DNA of 64,000 bases from CAVUAF01 sp963739375 (GTDB taxonomy: Bacteria; Acidobacteriota; Terriglobia; Terriglobales; Acidobacteriaceae), in contig CAVUAF010000003.1 of NCBI GenBank assembly GCA_963739375.1, positions 211,606 to 275,605 of the forward strand. The letters run 5' to 3'. Shown in pieces: positions 37,408 through 45,877 of the stretch. The translations under genes and the position numbers were made by a program. A model generated the notes under the pieces. The model ran no database searches. It was not told the DNA's origin and was given only the letters and a program-made list of their open reading frames with translations. Position 1 is the first letter of the stretch, and each line of letters begins with the position of its first letter.

Positions 37408-37980
37408 ATGGCAAGCAAGCCTGCCGCGCATAAGAAAGCTGGTGCCGCCAAGGCCGGGGCGAAGGCCCCGCGCCCGGGAGCTCCCAAGCCCGCCTACGAC
37501 AAGGTGCGGCTGCCGGAAACCGAGCAGGGAGCGGTGGTCTATCGCACCGAGCCGCTGGTGGTGAAAGACCATTACGCGATCGACTACATTCACAGCTATG
37601 CCGAGGATTCGCCGTTTTTCACCGGCCTGGCGCAGGGTAAGTTGATGGGCAGCGAATGCACCCGCTGCGGCTACCGCTTTGCCACCCCGCGCGCCTACTG
37701 CATGCACTGTGGGACCGCCACCCGCTGGTTCGAGTTGCCCCTCGCCGGGCGCGTCCACACCTGGACGACCTGCTATTTCGGCTCCGAGGCATTTCTCAAA
37801 GAGACCCCCTTCAACCTGGCGCTCATCGAGTTTGACGGGGTCAATACTTTGTTGCTGGCGAGATTAATCGGCGCCGTCGAGAAGGAAATCCGCGTTGGCA
37901 TGCCCGTGCGCGCCAAGTTCCGGCGCCTCGCCCAGTTCAAACCTACGGACGTCTACTTCGTGCCGGCGGAGAAGGCGTAA
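37408..37980 (+). CDS. DUF35 / OB-fold zinc-ribbon acyl-CoA-associated protein
   Basis: 190 residues. A basic Ala/Lys/Pro head (res 1-30) is followed by a rubredoxin-like zinc ribbon (SECTRCGYRFATPRAYCMHCG, CxxC-x11-CxxC, about res 73-93). The OB-fold lies after it (LAGRVHTWTTCYFGSEAF, then LARLIGAVEKEIRVGMPV). Such proteins form obligate complexes with thiolase-like enzymes and handle acyl-CoA substrates. GGGGGAGG before the ATG and the 15-base gap to the thiolase gene mark a two-gene operon. The ensuing 170 bases hold no other gene. Confidence 0.88.
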   Translation: MASKPAAHKKAGAAKAGAKAPRPGAPKPAYDKVRLPETEQGAVVYRTEPLVVKDHYAIDYIHSYAEDSPFFTGLAQGKLMGSECTRCGYRFATPRAYCMHCGTATRWFELPLAGRVHTWTTCYFGSEAFLKETPFNLALIEFDGVNTLLLARLIGAVEKEIRVGMPVRAKFRRLAQFKPTDVYFVPAEKA

Positions 37981-38154
37981 GGCTGCTGGCCGATACGCCC
38001 GGTCGGGCCTGCCGGACGAGAGCGCGTCCCGCGCCTTGCGCTTGGCTTCCAGCCGCTTCCGCGTCACTGGTGGTAAGGGCTGTTTACGCCAGTCATCTTG
38101 CTGGCAGACAATCTCCCAGGTCTCCCCGATGGCTGCGCCGCAGGGGTGATTAAC

Positions 38155-39813
38155 ATGTGGCTTCGAACGTGGGCTGGCGCCGTCCTACTGTGCCTTCTGG
38201 CTGCTGTTCCGGCCGATGCTCAATCGAAATCCGCCCCGGCCATGCCGCGTCTGGAGAAACGGGGAAACACCACGCAACTGATGGTGGATGGCAAGCCGTT
38301 TCTGGTCTTGGGCGGCGAGTTGTACAACAACTCCGCCACCAGCCTCGACTACATGAAACCGATCTGGCCGCGATTGCGGGCCATGCACCTCAACACCGTC
38401 CTGGCGCCCGTTTCGTGGGCGCTGCTCGAGCCCCGCGAGGGCAAGTTCGATTACACGCTGGTGGACGGGCTCATACGCGACGCCCGCGCCCATGACCTGC
38501 GCCTGGTTTTTCTCTGGTTCGGGAGCTGGAAGAACGCATGGTCCAGCTATGCGCCGGAATGGGTGAAGCGCGATTTCGAGCGTTTCCCGCGCGTGCAAAT
38601 GCGGGACGGCTCCGGCACGGAGAGGCTCACGCCGCTGAGTGAAACCAACCGGGTCGCGGACGCGCGCGCCTTTGCCGCACTCATGCGGCGGATCAAGGAA
38701 GTCGATAGCGAAGCGCACACCGTCGTCATGGTGCAGGTGGAAAACGAGGTCGGCGTCATCCCCGATGCCCGGGACCACTCCGCGGCGGCGAATGCGGCTT
38801 ACGCCCAGCCGGTTCCCCGGGAGTTGATGGACTACCTGCTGGCGCACAAGGAAGAGCTGAGTCCAGAACTGCGCGCCAGGTGGCAGGCCGCTGGATTCAA
38901 GCCGTCGGGAAACTGGGAGGCCGTATTCGGCCCGGGCCTGGAGACCGAGGACCTCTTCATGGCTTGGCAGTATGCGCGGTATATCGGCAAGGTCGCAGAG
39001 GCTGGCAAAGCCGAATACGCCCTGCCGATGTTCGTCAACGCCGCTCTCATTCGTCCCAATTACGCTCCGGGGCAATACAACAGCGGCGGTCCGTTGCCTC
39101 ATTCCATGAGTATCTGGAGAGCAGGCGCGCCGCAACTGGATTTCCTGGCACCCGACATCTACTTTGAGTTCAAGGACTGGTGCGCGAGGTACGACCGCCC
39201 CGGAAATCCCTTGTTCATTCCCGAAGCGATCGGCTACGCGGAGGGCGCCGCGAATGTTTTCTATGCGGTCGGGCAGCACGGCGCGCTCGGTTTTTCGCCT
39301 TTCGGCATTGACGACATGGGAAGCTCAGCCGGGGCAGACGACGAAATTGCCCGCAGCTATGGCGTCTTGTCGCAACTCGCGCCGTTGATCCTGGAGAACC
39401 AGCCCAAAGGGCGCGTGGCAGGAGTGCTGCTTGGGGAACTCACACCAACGCAGAAAGTACGCCTCGGCGACTACACGCTCAACGTGTCCCGAGTTGGCTC
39501 TCGGCGGCCCGTGATAGGGGCGGCTGTTTCGTCGCAAGTGTCGGCGGCGCCGGTGCCGCGAGGCATCTTTATTGCTGCCGGACCAGACGAGTTCTACTTG
39601 GCGGGTAGCGGCTTGACGATCACATTCGCGCCGAACACGCCCGGACCACCTATCGTGGGTCTCGCGACCGTCGAAGAAGGCCAGTTTGTAGATGGCCGGT
39701 GGGTTCGCGGACGAACTCTCGCGGGGGACGATACTGGCCAGGGGAACAATATCTCGCTGCGCGGCGGTGACGGCCCGCTGATTCTCCACGTCACCGTGTA
39801 TCGCTACCGCTGA
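38155..39813 (+). CDS. Secreted GH35/GH42-like beta-galactosidase with DUF5597-type C-terminus
   Basis: 552 residues with a signal peptide (GAVLLCLLAAVPADA). The catalytic barrel begins LMVDGKPFLVLGGELYNNSA and continues with MHLNTVLAPVSWALLEPREG. The acid/base Glu is probable in VMVQVENEVG (near res 201) and the nucleophile Glu in LFIPEAIG (near res 358). The C-terminal beta region fits DUF5597. Members cleave terminal beta-galactosides from plant or microbial glycans. ATG 38155 is taken because the signal peptide starts here, 57 bases inside a longer open frame. It is the last intact gene before the tRNA-end duplication. Confidence 0.82.
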   Translation: MWLRTWAGAVLLCLLAAVPADAQSKSAPAMPRLEKRGNTTQLMVDGKPFLVLGGELYNNSATSLDYMKPIWPRLRAMHLNTVLAPVSWALLEPREGKFDYTLVDGLIRDARAHDLRLVFLWFGSWKNAWSSYAPEWVKRDFERFPRVQMRDGSGTERLTPLSETNRVADARAFAALMRRIKEVDSEAHTVVMVQVENEVGVIPDARDHSAAANAAYAQPVPRELMDYLLAHKEELSPELRARWQAAGFKPSGNWEAVFGPGLETEDLFMAWQYARYIGKVAEAGKAEYALPMFVNAALIRPNYAPGQYNSGGPLPHSMSIWRAGAPQLDFLAPDIYFEFKDWCARYDRPGNPLFIPEAIGYAEGAANVFYAVGQHGALGFSPFGIDDMGSSAGADDEIARSYGVLSQLAPLILENQPKGRVAGVLLGELTPTQKVRLGDYTLNVSRVGSRRPVIGAAVSSQVSAAPVPRGIFIAAGPDEFYLAGSGLTITFAPNTPGPPIVGLATVEEGQFVDGRWVRGRTLAGDDTGQGNNISLRGGDGPLILHVTVYRYR

Positions 39814-39823
39814 CGTTTGATGC

Positions 39824-40065
39824 CTACCGCTCCTTGCGCTCCACGCTCCATTCGGGATGCTCGCGACGGAAGGTCTGCACGATGTGGCAGTCCCCGCACA
39901 CCGGCTGGTGGGTTTCCATGTACTCGGGCAGGCGCGCTTGCAAACGGAGGATTGGGCGTATCAAGTCCACGAGCCTGGGGGTGCGATCTTTTTCCCGCGC
40001 CCGGCCTTGTAACTGTTGAGAAATCCCCCTGTCACCAGTTACGCGGAAGCGTCCGCCTAGGCCCC
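39824..40065 (-). pseudogene. Truncated ORF, C-terminal fragment with a CxxCH motif
   Basis: Stop-to-stop frame of 80 codons without a credible start. It reads VTGDRGISQQLQGRAREKD, then RPILRLQARLPEYMETHQ, then PVCGDCHIVQTFRREHPEW, and ends VERKER. The composition is protein-like and CGDCH could bind heme or metal, but I do not recognise the family. It ends only 58 bases before the tRNA-Ala 3'-end duplicate, which suggests a host gene cut by integration or deletion. The remaining gap to 40390 holds only the tRNA duplicate and no gene I can support. Confidence 0.4.
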
Positions 40066-40122
40066 ATCATTCCGACTTCCTCGGTGTCGCGTCATCTTCG
40101 GCAGCAGGCAGAATTCGTACCC

Positions 40123-40161
40123 AGGAAGCCACCGGTTCGAGCCCGGCCAGGTTCACCATCT
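40123..40161 (+). repeat. Duplicate of the tRNA-Ala 3' end (attR-like)
   Basis: 39 bases matching 35894-35932 with three differences: T-arm plus acceptor 3' strand, CCA and three following bases. No anticodon arm or 5' half precedes it, so it is not a second tRNA gene. With the intact tRNA it brackets 35.9-40.2 kb. Confidence 0.6.
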
Positions 40162-40390
40162 CAGACCTGGAAGTTGGTACGCCTCGCGGCTCTGCCTCAC
40201 CTAATGGAAGGGACCCATCCCGACGGAAGAATGGGCGTCGCAGCTTTGTAGCTACGCCATCGGTCTGCGCGCATGAGGTGCACAGCCGGCTTTCTGCTCA
40301 TGTCTCCCCTGAGCGAACTCGATTGCGCTCACAGAGTGTATGCTGAGCCGGATTGATTGCCGTTCACAGTCACAATGACAGGCAAAAAAG

Positions 40391-41629
40391 ATGCTCTTCC
40401 GCAAATTCCCGATCTTTGACGTTCTCGAAAATCAGAAGCAGAAGATCAAACAGAAGATTCGGTCTCTTGAGCCAAATTACGTACTCAACACCAGTGAAGA
40501 AGATTTGCTGAAATGGCTCGTGAAAGAGTTCACCCTTAACGTGCCTGCCATCGACGAATCAGGAATCCACCTTGACTACGGTGAGAAGCAGCTCGACATC
40601 AGCCGCGATCCAACGAGAATGATCTTTGACCACGATAAGCCGTTTTACGTCGCCGGGACACAGGTGACGTTCATTGTCCCGTTTACTGGTGACGGCGGTT
40701 TCTTTGACGTTCAACCCCAAAACTTCACGTGGAGCGGCGCCGGGTCTAGGGCATCCGTGGTCAATACTGAGATTCATTTTACGTACGCGGATGCGAACCT
40801 CGTAGGCGAAAGGGTAAAACGCGAGTTTCAAAGTGAAATGCAACTGCTCAAGCAGAATCTCCAGAATCTCAAGGCAGCGGTTGAGCGTCATAACGGCGAG
40901 CTTGAGCAGGAGATTCGCCAACAGGTCCGGGAACGGAAAGATAAATTGCTCCGCGATGCACAAATGGTCGCGTCTATCGGCTTCCCAATCAAACGTCGCG
41001 ATGGGGTACCCACTACATACGCGGTTCCAGTCCAGAGGCGTACGCCCAAGATTGAGCGCCCACCCGCATCAGCAGGCGTGTTCCAGCCAGAGCCGGTGGT
41101 GGCGATGGAGGAGTACGAAAGCATTCTCGGCATCATTCGCAACATGGTGCGGGTGATGGAGCAGAGCCCGAAGGCATTTGAAACCATGGGCGAGGAGGAC
41201 TTGAGAACGCATTTCCTCGTTCAACTCAATGGGCAATACGAGGGCCGAGCAACCGGCGAGACGTTTAATTTCCAAGGCAAGACCGACATCCTGATTCGCG
41301 CCGAGGGGCGCAACGTGTTCGTCGCGGAATGCAAATTCTGGCGCGGCGAAAAGCAGTTCCTCGAAACAGTCGACCAACTGCTTTCCTACCTGAGTTGGCG
41401 GGATACGAAAGCTGTCGTTCTGATTTTCAACAGGAACGTGAATTTCTCGGAAGTGCTGAAGAAAATCGCGGAGAGCACGCCAAAACACAAGTGCTATAAG
41501 CGAACGATGAGCAATCCCGATGAGTCCAGTTTTCGGTATGTATTCCACCAACCCAATGACGTTAACCGGGAGTTGATCCTGACCGTGCTTGCGTTTGACG
41601 TGCCGACAGAGCACCATCCTTCAAAATAA
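40391..41629 (+). CDS. Stand-alone PD-(D/E)XK nuclease-like protein with a coiled coil
   Basis: 412 residues of a family I do not recognise as a whole. Residues 1-140 form an unassigned domain with FIVPFTGDGGFFDVQPQNF. Residues about 145-200 form a charged coiled coil (VERHNGELEQEIRQQVRERK). The C-terminal part contains a PD-(D/E)XK core: GKTDILIRAE then VFVAECKFW (Asp299, Glu313, Lys315), followed by the helix QFLETVDQLLSYLSW and the strand KAVVLIFNRN. No methyltransferase or specificity gene is adjacent. Base usage is more AT-rich than in the flanking genes, and it lies just outside the tRNA-end duplicate, so horizontal acquisition and a defence role are plausible. Confidence 0.65.
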   Translation: MLFRKFPIFDVLENQKQKIKQKIRSLEPNYVLNTSEEDLLKWLVKEFTLNVPAIDESGIHLDYGEKQLDISRDPTRMIFDHDKPFYVAGTQVTFIVPFTGDGGFFDVQPQNFTWSGAGSRASVVNTEIHFTYADANLVGERVKREFQSEMQLLKQNLQNLKAAVERHNGELEQEIRQQVRERKDKLLRDAQMVASIGFPIKRRDGVPTTYAVPVQRRTPKIERPPASAGVFQPEPVVAMEEYESILGIIRNMVRVMEQSPKAFETMGEEDLRTHFLVQLNGQYEGRATGETFNFQGKTDILIRAEGRNVFVAECKFWRGEKQFLETVDQLLSYLSWRDTKAVVLIFNRNVNFSEVLKKIAESTPKHKCYKRTMSNPDESSFRYVFHQPNDVNRELILTVLAFDVPTEHHPSK

Positions 41630-41638
41630 GCAGGAAAC

Positions 41639-42268
41639 TCACTGCTTTGCTTCCCCCGGCGCGTATGCGGGTTCGACGTAGGCGAACTCGGAGTACTCTC
41701 CGTACTGCCCGCTGTGGTCGTACTGCAGTCCGGGAGCGTTGATGGCGAATTTCAACGAGCGGCCGAGGTCGGCCCAGGTGGAGGTGAAGCCGGTGGGCTT
41801 CTGCAGTTGGAGGTATTCGCGCTCCCCGGTCACCGGGTTCGCGATGGGCGCCAGTTGCATCTCCAGATAGGGCGCGGCGATGGCGCGGCTGTCCAATCCG
41901 TTGACCACCACCTCGTAGCGCGCGTAGAGCGGCTCCAGGAAGGTCGCGGTCACCGCCGCGAAGATCGCAAATGGCCCGCCGCGCTTCCCGCTCGCCAGCT
42001 CCAATAGCGCCTGGCGCTGCGCCGCGCTCGCGCGCTCTTCGATGATGAGCTGCGCCGTCCCATTGCCCTCGTGCAGCGGCCCGGGAAACTTCCCCACCCA
42101 GCAGAAGGTCAGACCGCCCAGGTCCACGCCGTCAAAATTTCCCGCGGTGACCCGCCACACGTATCCGCCCTGGCAGAAACCTTTGGTGGGACGCGCATTG
42201 AAGCTGCACGGGCAGCCCCAGTCGCAGCTGCACGCCCCCAGCAGATGTCCTTTGAGATTCCACGCCAT
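41639..42268 (-). CDS. DUF1326 domain protein
   Basis: 209 residues matching DUF1326. The N-terminus WNLKGHLLGACSCDWGCPCSFNARP has the family's Cys cluster CSCDWGCPC (about res 13-21), and GYVWRVTAGNFDGVDLGGL and LHEGNGTAQLIIEERAS follow. The function is unknown; the clustered cysteines suggest metal binding. The protein has no signal peptide. It is convergent with the nuclease gene and divergent from creatininase. Confidence 0.85.
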   Translation of the reverse strand: MAWNLKGHLLGACSCDWGCPCSFNARPTKGFCQGGYVWRVTAGNFDGVDLGGLTFCWVGKFPGPLHEGNGTAQLIIEERASAAQRQALLELASGKRGGPFAIFAAVTATFLEPLYARYEVVVNGLDSRAIAAPYLEMQLAPIANPVTGEREYLQLQKPTGFTSTWADLGRSLKFAINAPGLQYDHSGQYGEYSEFAYVEPAYAPGEAKQ

Positions 42269-42363
42269 CGCCCCACCCCCTGCTCAGCATTATCCGCTAT
42301 TTTGCCGCCACCTTGGCGATTCGATGCGTGGTTGATTTAGAATCCGCGCCCGAGGTGATCTTC

Positions 42364-43233
42364 GTGCGTCCACGCGGCTTCGTCGTTTGTGCCTTCCTGC
42401 TGTGCGCCACCCTGGCCTTGGCGCAACCCAAGCTCTCCACCCACTGGGAGGAACTCACCGCCGCCGACTTCCGCGCCGGCATCGCGCAGGCGCAGGGGAC
42501 GTGCCTCCTCCCCTTCGGCATCATCGAGAAGCACGGGCCGCACCTGCCGCTCGGCAACGACCTCATCAACGCCCGCTACGCGGCTCTGCATGCCGCCAGC
42601 GATGAGTACGCTATCGTCTTCCCTGACTACTATTTCGGGCAGATATTTGAAGCACAACATGAACCCGGGACCCTGGTCTACAGCGCGCCGCTGCAACTGG
42701 CCCTGCTCCAGGAAACTACCGACGAGATGGCGCGCAACGGCTGCAAGAAAATCGTCATCGTCAACGGCCACGGCGGCAACAACAACCTGGTTCTCTACTT
42801 CGCGCAGGTCCAGTTGGAGAAGCCGCACGACTACGTCGTCTACGTGCTGCGCCCCAGCACCCCGCCACCCGGCGGCCCGCCCAAGAAGACGACCACCGAC
42901 GGTCACGCCGGCGAGGCCGAGACCTCGCGCACGCTGATCTCGCGGCCCGACCTGGTTCACCAGGAGCGGGCGGGAATGGAGTCGGGCGCCGATCTCGCCC
43001 GCCTGAAGCTGCCGCCCAACGTCTTCACCGGCATCTGGTGGTATGCGAAGTTCCCCAACCACTATGCCGGCGACGGCACCGCCGGCAACGTCGAGCTGGG
43101 GAAGTTCCAGATGGACGCATGGGTCGCCGACGTGGTGAAGGCGGTGCGCGCCATCAAGGCCGACGACGTCAGCCTGCGCCTGCAGAATGAGTTCTACGAG
43201 AAGGCCAAGCACCCGCTCGACACGCGCCCGTAG
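42364..43233 (+). CDS. Secreted creatininase-family amidohydrolase
   Basis: 289 residues with a signal peptide (FVVCAFLLCATLALAQ). The creatininase fold is recognised by LLPFGIIEKHGPHLPLGND (metal Glu and His), IVNGHGGNNNLV, and DGHAGEAETSRTL (metal His and Glu). The family cuts cyclic amides such as creatinine, or cofactor-precursor amides (MftE); an exported member points to another, unknown substrate. GAGGTGA at 42351-42357 supports GTG 42364. ribA follows by 35 bases. Confidence 0.87.
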   Translation: MRPRGFVVCAFLLCATLALAQPKLSTHWEELTAADFRAGIAQAQGTCLLPFGIIEKHGPHLPLGNDLINARYAALHAASDEYAIVFPDYYFGQIFEAQHEPGTLVYSAPLQLALLQETTDEMARNGCKKIVIVNGHGGNNNLVLYFAQVQLEKPHDYVVYVLRPSTPPPGGPPKKTTTDGHAGEAETSRTLISRPDLVHQERAGMESGADLARLKLPPNVFTGIWWYAKFPNHYAGDGTAGNVELGKFQMDAWVADVVKAVRAIKADDVSLRLQNEFYEKAKHPLDTRP

Positions 43234-43268
43234 CCCGCCGCGCGCGCCGCTGTCGCTATAATCAAGGG

Positions 43269-43898
43269 GTGACCTCGGAAATCCATGCCCGCAAGGTGGC
43301 GGAAGCCGACTTCCCCACTCGCTGGGGCAAGTTCCGCATCTTCGGCTTCGTCGGGCCGGCGGCCAAGTCGGGCGCCGGCGGCAAGCGGCGCCGCGAAGAG
43401 GCGGTGGCGCTGGTGATGGGCGACATTCACGCCGCGCCGCCCCTGGTCCGGGTGCACTCGCAGTGCCTCACCGGCGACGTCTTCGGCTCCCTGCGCTGCG
43501 ACTGCCGCCAGCAGTTGGAGATGGCGCTGGCCATGATCGCCGCCGCCGGCGTCGGTATCCTCATCTACGAACAGCAGGAAGGACGCGGCATCGGGCTGAT
43601 GGCGAAGCTCCAGGCCTACCAGTTGCAGGACCACGGGCTGGACACGGTGGAGGCCAACGAGAAGCTGGGCTACGCCGCCGACGAGCGCGAGTATGCGCTG
43701 CCGGGCGCCATCCTGCACTTGCTCGGCGTGCGCGCCCTGCGCCTGCTCTCCAACAATCCCGCCAAGGTGGCCGCGCTCGAGCGCGCCGGCGTCCGGGTGG
43801 TGGAGCGCGTCCCCTGCGAGATCGAATCCCACTCCCACGTCGCGAACTACCTGAAGACCAAGAAAGAAAAGCTGGGGCACCTGTTCACGGCGAAGTAG
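43269..43898 (+). CDS. ribA: GTP cyclohydrolase II
   Basis: 209-residue GTP cyclohydrolase II, the first step of riboflavin synthesis (GTP to a diamino-pyrimidinone ribosyl phosphate plus formate). Motifs: VRVHSQCLTGDVFGSLRCDC (zinc cysteines), IYEQQEGRGIGL and LLSNNPAKVAAL. The DHBP synthase (RibB) domain often fused to it is absent. TATAAT at 43257-43262 lies only six bases before GTG 43269 and there is no ribosome site, so a leaderless message is likely despite a creatininase gene close upstream. Confidence 0.93.
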   Translation: MTSEIHARKVAEADFPTRWGKFRIFGFVGPAAKSGAGGKRRREEAVALVMGDIHAAPPLVRVHSQCLTGDVFGSLRCDCRQQLEMALAMIAAAGVGILIYEQQEGRGIGLMAKLQAYQLQDHGLDTVEANEKLGYAADEREYALPGAILHLLGVRALRLLSNNPAKVAALERAGVRVVERVPCEIESHSHVANYLKTKKEKLGHLFTAK

Positions 43899-43937
43899 GG
43901 CTCCTACTTCTGCTGGCGGATGCACCTGCCCCCGTCA

Positions 43938-43959
43938 AATTGTTCCACGTGGAACAATT
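43938..43959. promoter_or_regulatory. 22-bp palindrome containing a parS-like site
   Basis: A perfect palindrome around the centre TGTTCCACGTGGAACA (43941-43956). It differs at one position from the ParB-binding consensus TGTTNCACGTGAAACA. It lies in the convergent gap between ribA and a P-loop kinase gene. parA and parB are not in the window. Confidence 0.6.
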
Positions 43960-44000
43960 GTGACCCCGGCATCCACTTTCGCTTGGCTCCGCAAGATGTT

Positions 44001-44909
44001 CTAAGCAGGGCGCTTGACCCGCACCACCGTGATCTTGGTGAAGCCCTCGTCGAAGCTGGGCGGGCCGAGCTTGGCGGCCATGCGCTGCATCGCTTCCTCG
44101 GGAACGGCCCGTTCGCGGCGCCGGTTGCGCTCCAGGCACACCTCCACCGGCACGTCGAAGAAGACGGCGTGGGCCTCGTAGCCGAAGCTGCGCGCCATCT
44201 CGATCCAGTGGCGCCGCTCCTTGGGCGAGAGGTTGGTGGCGTCCACGTAGTTCCAGGGCATGCGCGCCAGCAGGCGGGCGCGCAGCAGCGAACGCAACGT
44301 GGAGAACACCAGGTGCTGGTAGCGCTGCTCGGTGATGTCGTCGAACAGGATGGAGCGCAGGGTGTCGCTGGAAAGCGGGGTGACGCCGCGGCGCTTGAAC
44401 CAGGTGCTCTTGCCGGAGCCCGGCAGACCGATGGCCAGCACCACCACGCCGCGCGTGGGCCGCGGGGTCCCCGGAGGGCGGCGGAGTTCCGGCGCGAAGT
44501 CGGGCGCGGCCGCGGGCGCATGCGCTTCCGGCAAGTCGGCGGCCTGGATCACCCGCTGGGGCGGCGGCGGTGGCGGTTCTTCGGGTATCGCGGGCGTGAG
44601 CGGAGCAGCGGCGGGCGGAGCCGGGGCTCCCGCTTCCCCACCCCGGGGGCGGCGGCCACGGCCGCCACGCCGGCGCCGCGAAGGACGCTCGCGCTCGGCC
44701 GGCGCTGATCTGGGCGGCGCTGATCTGCGAGGCGGCGGCGCTTCCGGAGCTGCGGTCGGCTCGACGCGCGCTGGCGGCGGAGGCGGCGCACTGTCGCCCC
44801 AGCGCTCATCGGGATAAACGGGCACCAGGGGTGGAGGATTCTGGGCTGCACCTTGCGGGGAGGCGCCTTGCGGTTTGCGGCGCCGGCCGCGGCGGGAACG
44901 ATTCGCCAT
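44001..44909 (-). CDS. P-loop kinase / AAA-type ATPase with disordered N-terminus
   Basis: 302 residues. Residues 1-150 are almost entirely Arg, Pro, Ala and Gly and must be disordered (RRGRRRKP, RRRRGGRGRRPRGG), possibly nucleic-acid binding. The C-terminal domain resembles polynucleotide-kinase/Zeta-toxin-like P-loop kinases: Walker A GLPGSGKST, SSDTLRSILFDD, NYVDATNLSPKERR, and VPVEVCLERNRRRER (lid arginines). The substrate is unknown; RNA or DNA end repair is one possibility. ATG 44909 is preferred, as an ATG 36 bases upstream lacks a ribosome site. Confidence 0.75.
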   Translation of the reverse strand: MANRSRRGRRRKPQGASPQGAAQNPPPLVPVYPDERWGDSAPPPPPARVEPTAAPEAPPPRRSAPPRSAPAERERPSRRRRGGRGRRPRGGEAGAPAPPAAAPLTPAIPEEPPPPPPQRVIQAADLPEAHAPAAAPDFAPELRRPPGTPRPTRGVVVLAIGLPGSGKSTWFKRRGVTPLSSDTLRSILFDDITEQRYQHLVFSTLRSLLRARLLARMPWNYVDATNLSPKERRHWIEMARSFGYEAHAVFFDVPVEVCLERNRRRERAVPEEAMQRMAAKLGPPSFDEGFTKITVVRVKRPA

Positions 44910-44954
44910 GCAGCGCTTGTAACACAAGCAGGCGCGCGGCGGCAAACGCGCGCT

Positions 44955-45662
44955 TCAGGAGTCCTTGGGCAGCAGTTCGTCGGGCTGGTAGTGGTGCAGG
45001 CCGCGCACTACCTTCCCCTCCGGCCGCTTGCGCAGCATGTAGACAAAGGGACGTGGCCGCGCCGCCAGTTCCTGGCGCACCACCTCGTACAGCTGGTCTT
45101 CGTAGCTCACGGTCATGAGGTGGTTCCAGCCGGGCCGCGGGCGGCAGCTCCAGATGCGCAGCTCATGGTCGCCGGCGGCGACGTGCTCGACGCGGTCCGC
45201 CACCAGCGGCGGCAGGTCGCGCTCCGCCTCCCACCGGCTGAAGCGATTGTGGAGCATTGCCACCAGGTAGAGCGGGAGCGTCCCGACCACTTCCCCGGTG
45301 ATAATGGGCGGCATCAGGCGCACCACGCCTTCGAAGGCAAAGTAGATCAGCACCAGCGTCCGGGGCTGGGCCAGGTAAAGAAACATCCCCGACATTCCCA
45401 TGCTGTATTGCACGTAGGTGTCGCCGAGCTTTTCATCGAGTCCGTGCTTGAGGATGATGCCGCCCAGCTCCTTCACGTGGGCGTCGAGGAAAGCGATGTA
45501 ACTCCACCAGGCAATGAAGGCGCAGGCAATGGCCTGCACGATGCCGGAAGCGGCAGCGGCGGGGCGCAGGGCGAAGTCGTCGAAGAGGTTCGTCTTGGGG
45601 CGGTAGCGCGGCGGCAAATAGGAGCACGGCAACGCCACCAGGAAAGCAACGATCGCCCGCAT
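44955..45662 (-). CDS. Membrane protein of unknown function
   Basis: 235 residues with hydrophobic helices near res 33-60 (GIVQAIACAFIAWWSYIAF) and 90-135 (TLVLIYFAFEGVVRLMPPII and GTLPLYLVAM). A soluble C-terminal half contains DHELRIWSCRPRPGWNHLMTV and a basic end. It is not recognised. It precedes the kinase gene on the same strand by about 45 bases, so the two may be co-transcribed. The 215 bases between it and gap hold no gene I can support. Confidence 0.6.
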   Translation of the reverse strand: MRAIVAFLVALPCSYLPPRYRPKTNLFDDFALRPAAAASGIVQAIACAFIAWWSYIAFLDAHVKELGGIILKHGLDEKLGDTYVQYSMGMSGMFLYLAQPRTLVLIYFAFEGVVRLMPPIITGEVVGTLPLYLVAMLHNRFSRWEAERDLPPLVADRVEHVAAGDHELRIWSCRPRPGWNHLMTVSYEDQLYEVVRQELAARPRPFVYMLRKRPEGKVVRGLHHYQPDELLPKDS

Positions 45663-45877
45663 GGTGGCCGGATTCTACTTTCGCGCGCGGCGGCGGGCAA
45701 CATCTCACCCTGTGCAACGCCGGCGTGTGCTGGACGCGGCCAGGTCCGCGGCGGAGGTTTGCGCGCTCTCAGCGGCAGTGCTAGCATCGGCTGTTTCACC
45801 GCCACGCTTCCGTTTCGCTGGGGGCCTGCGGAAGCAGCGCGATTTCATTTCCCTGCATTCATAGTTCGGAGGCACAA

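Noticed and set aside
40085..40161. A second complete tRNA at the duplicate of the tRNA-Ala 3' end
   Set aside because: The upstream bases form no anticodon or acceptor 5' strand; only the T-arm and acceptor 3' half are present.
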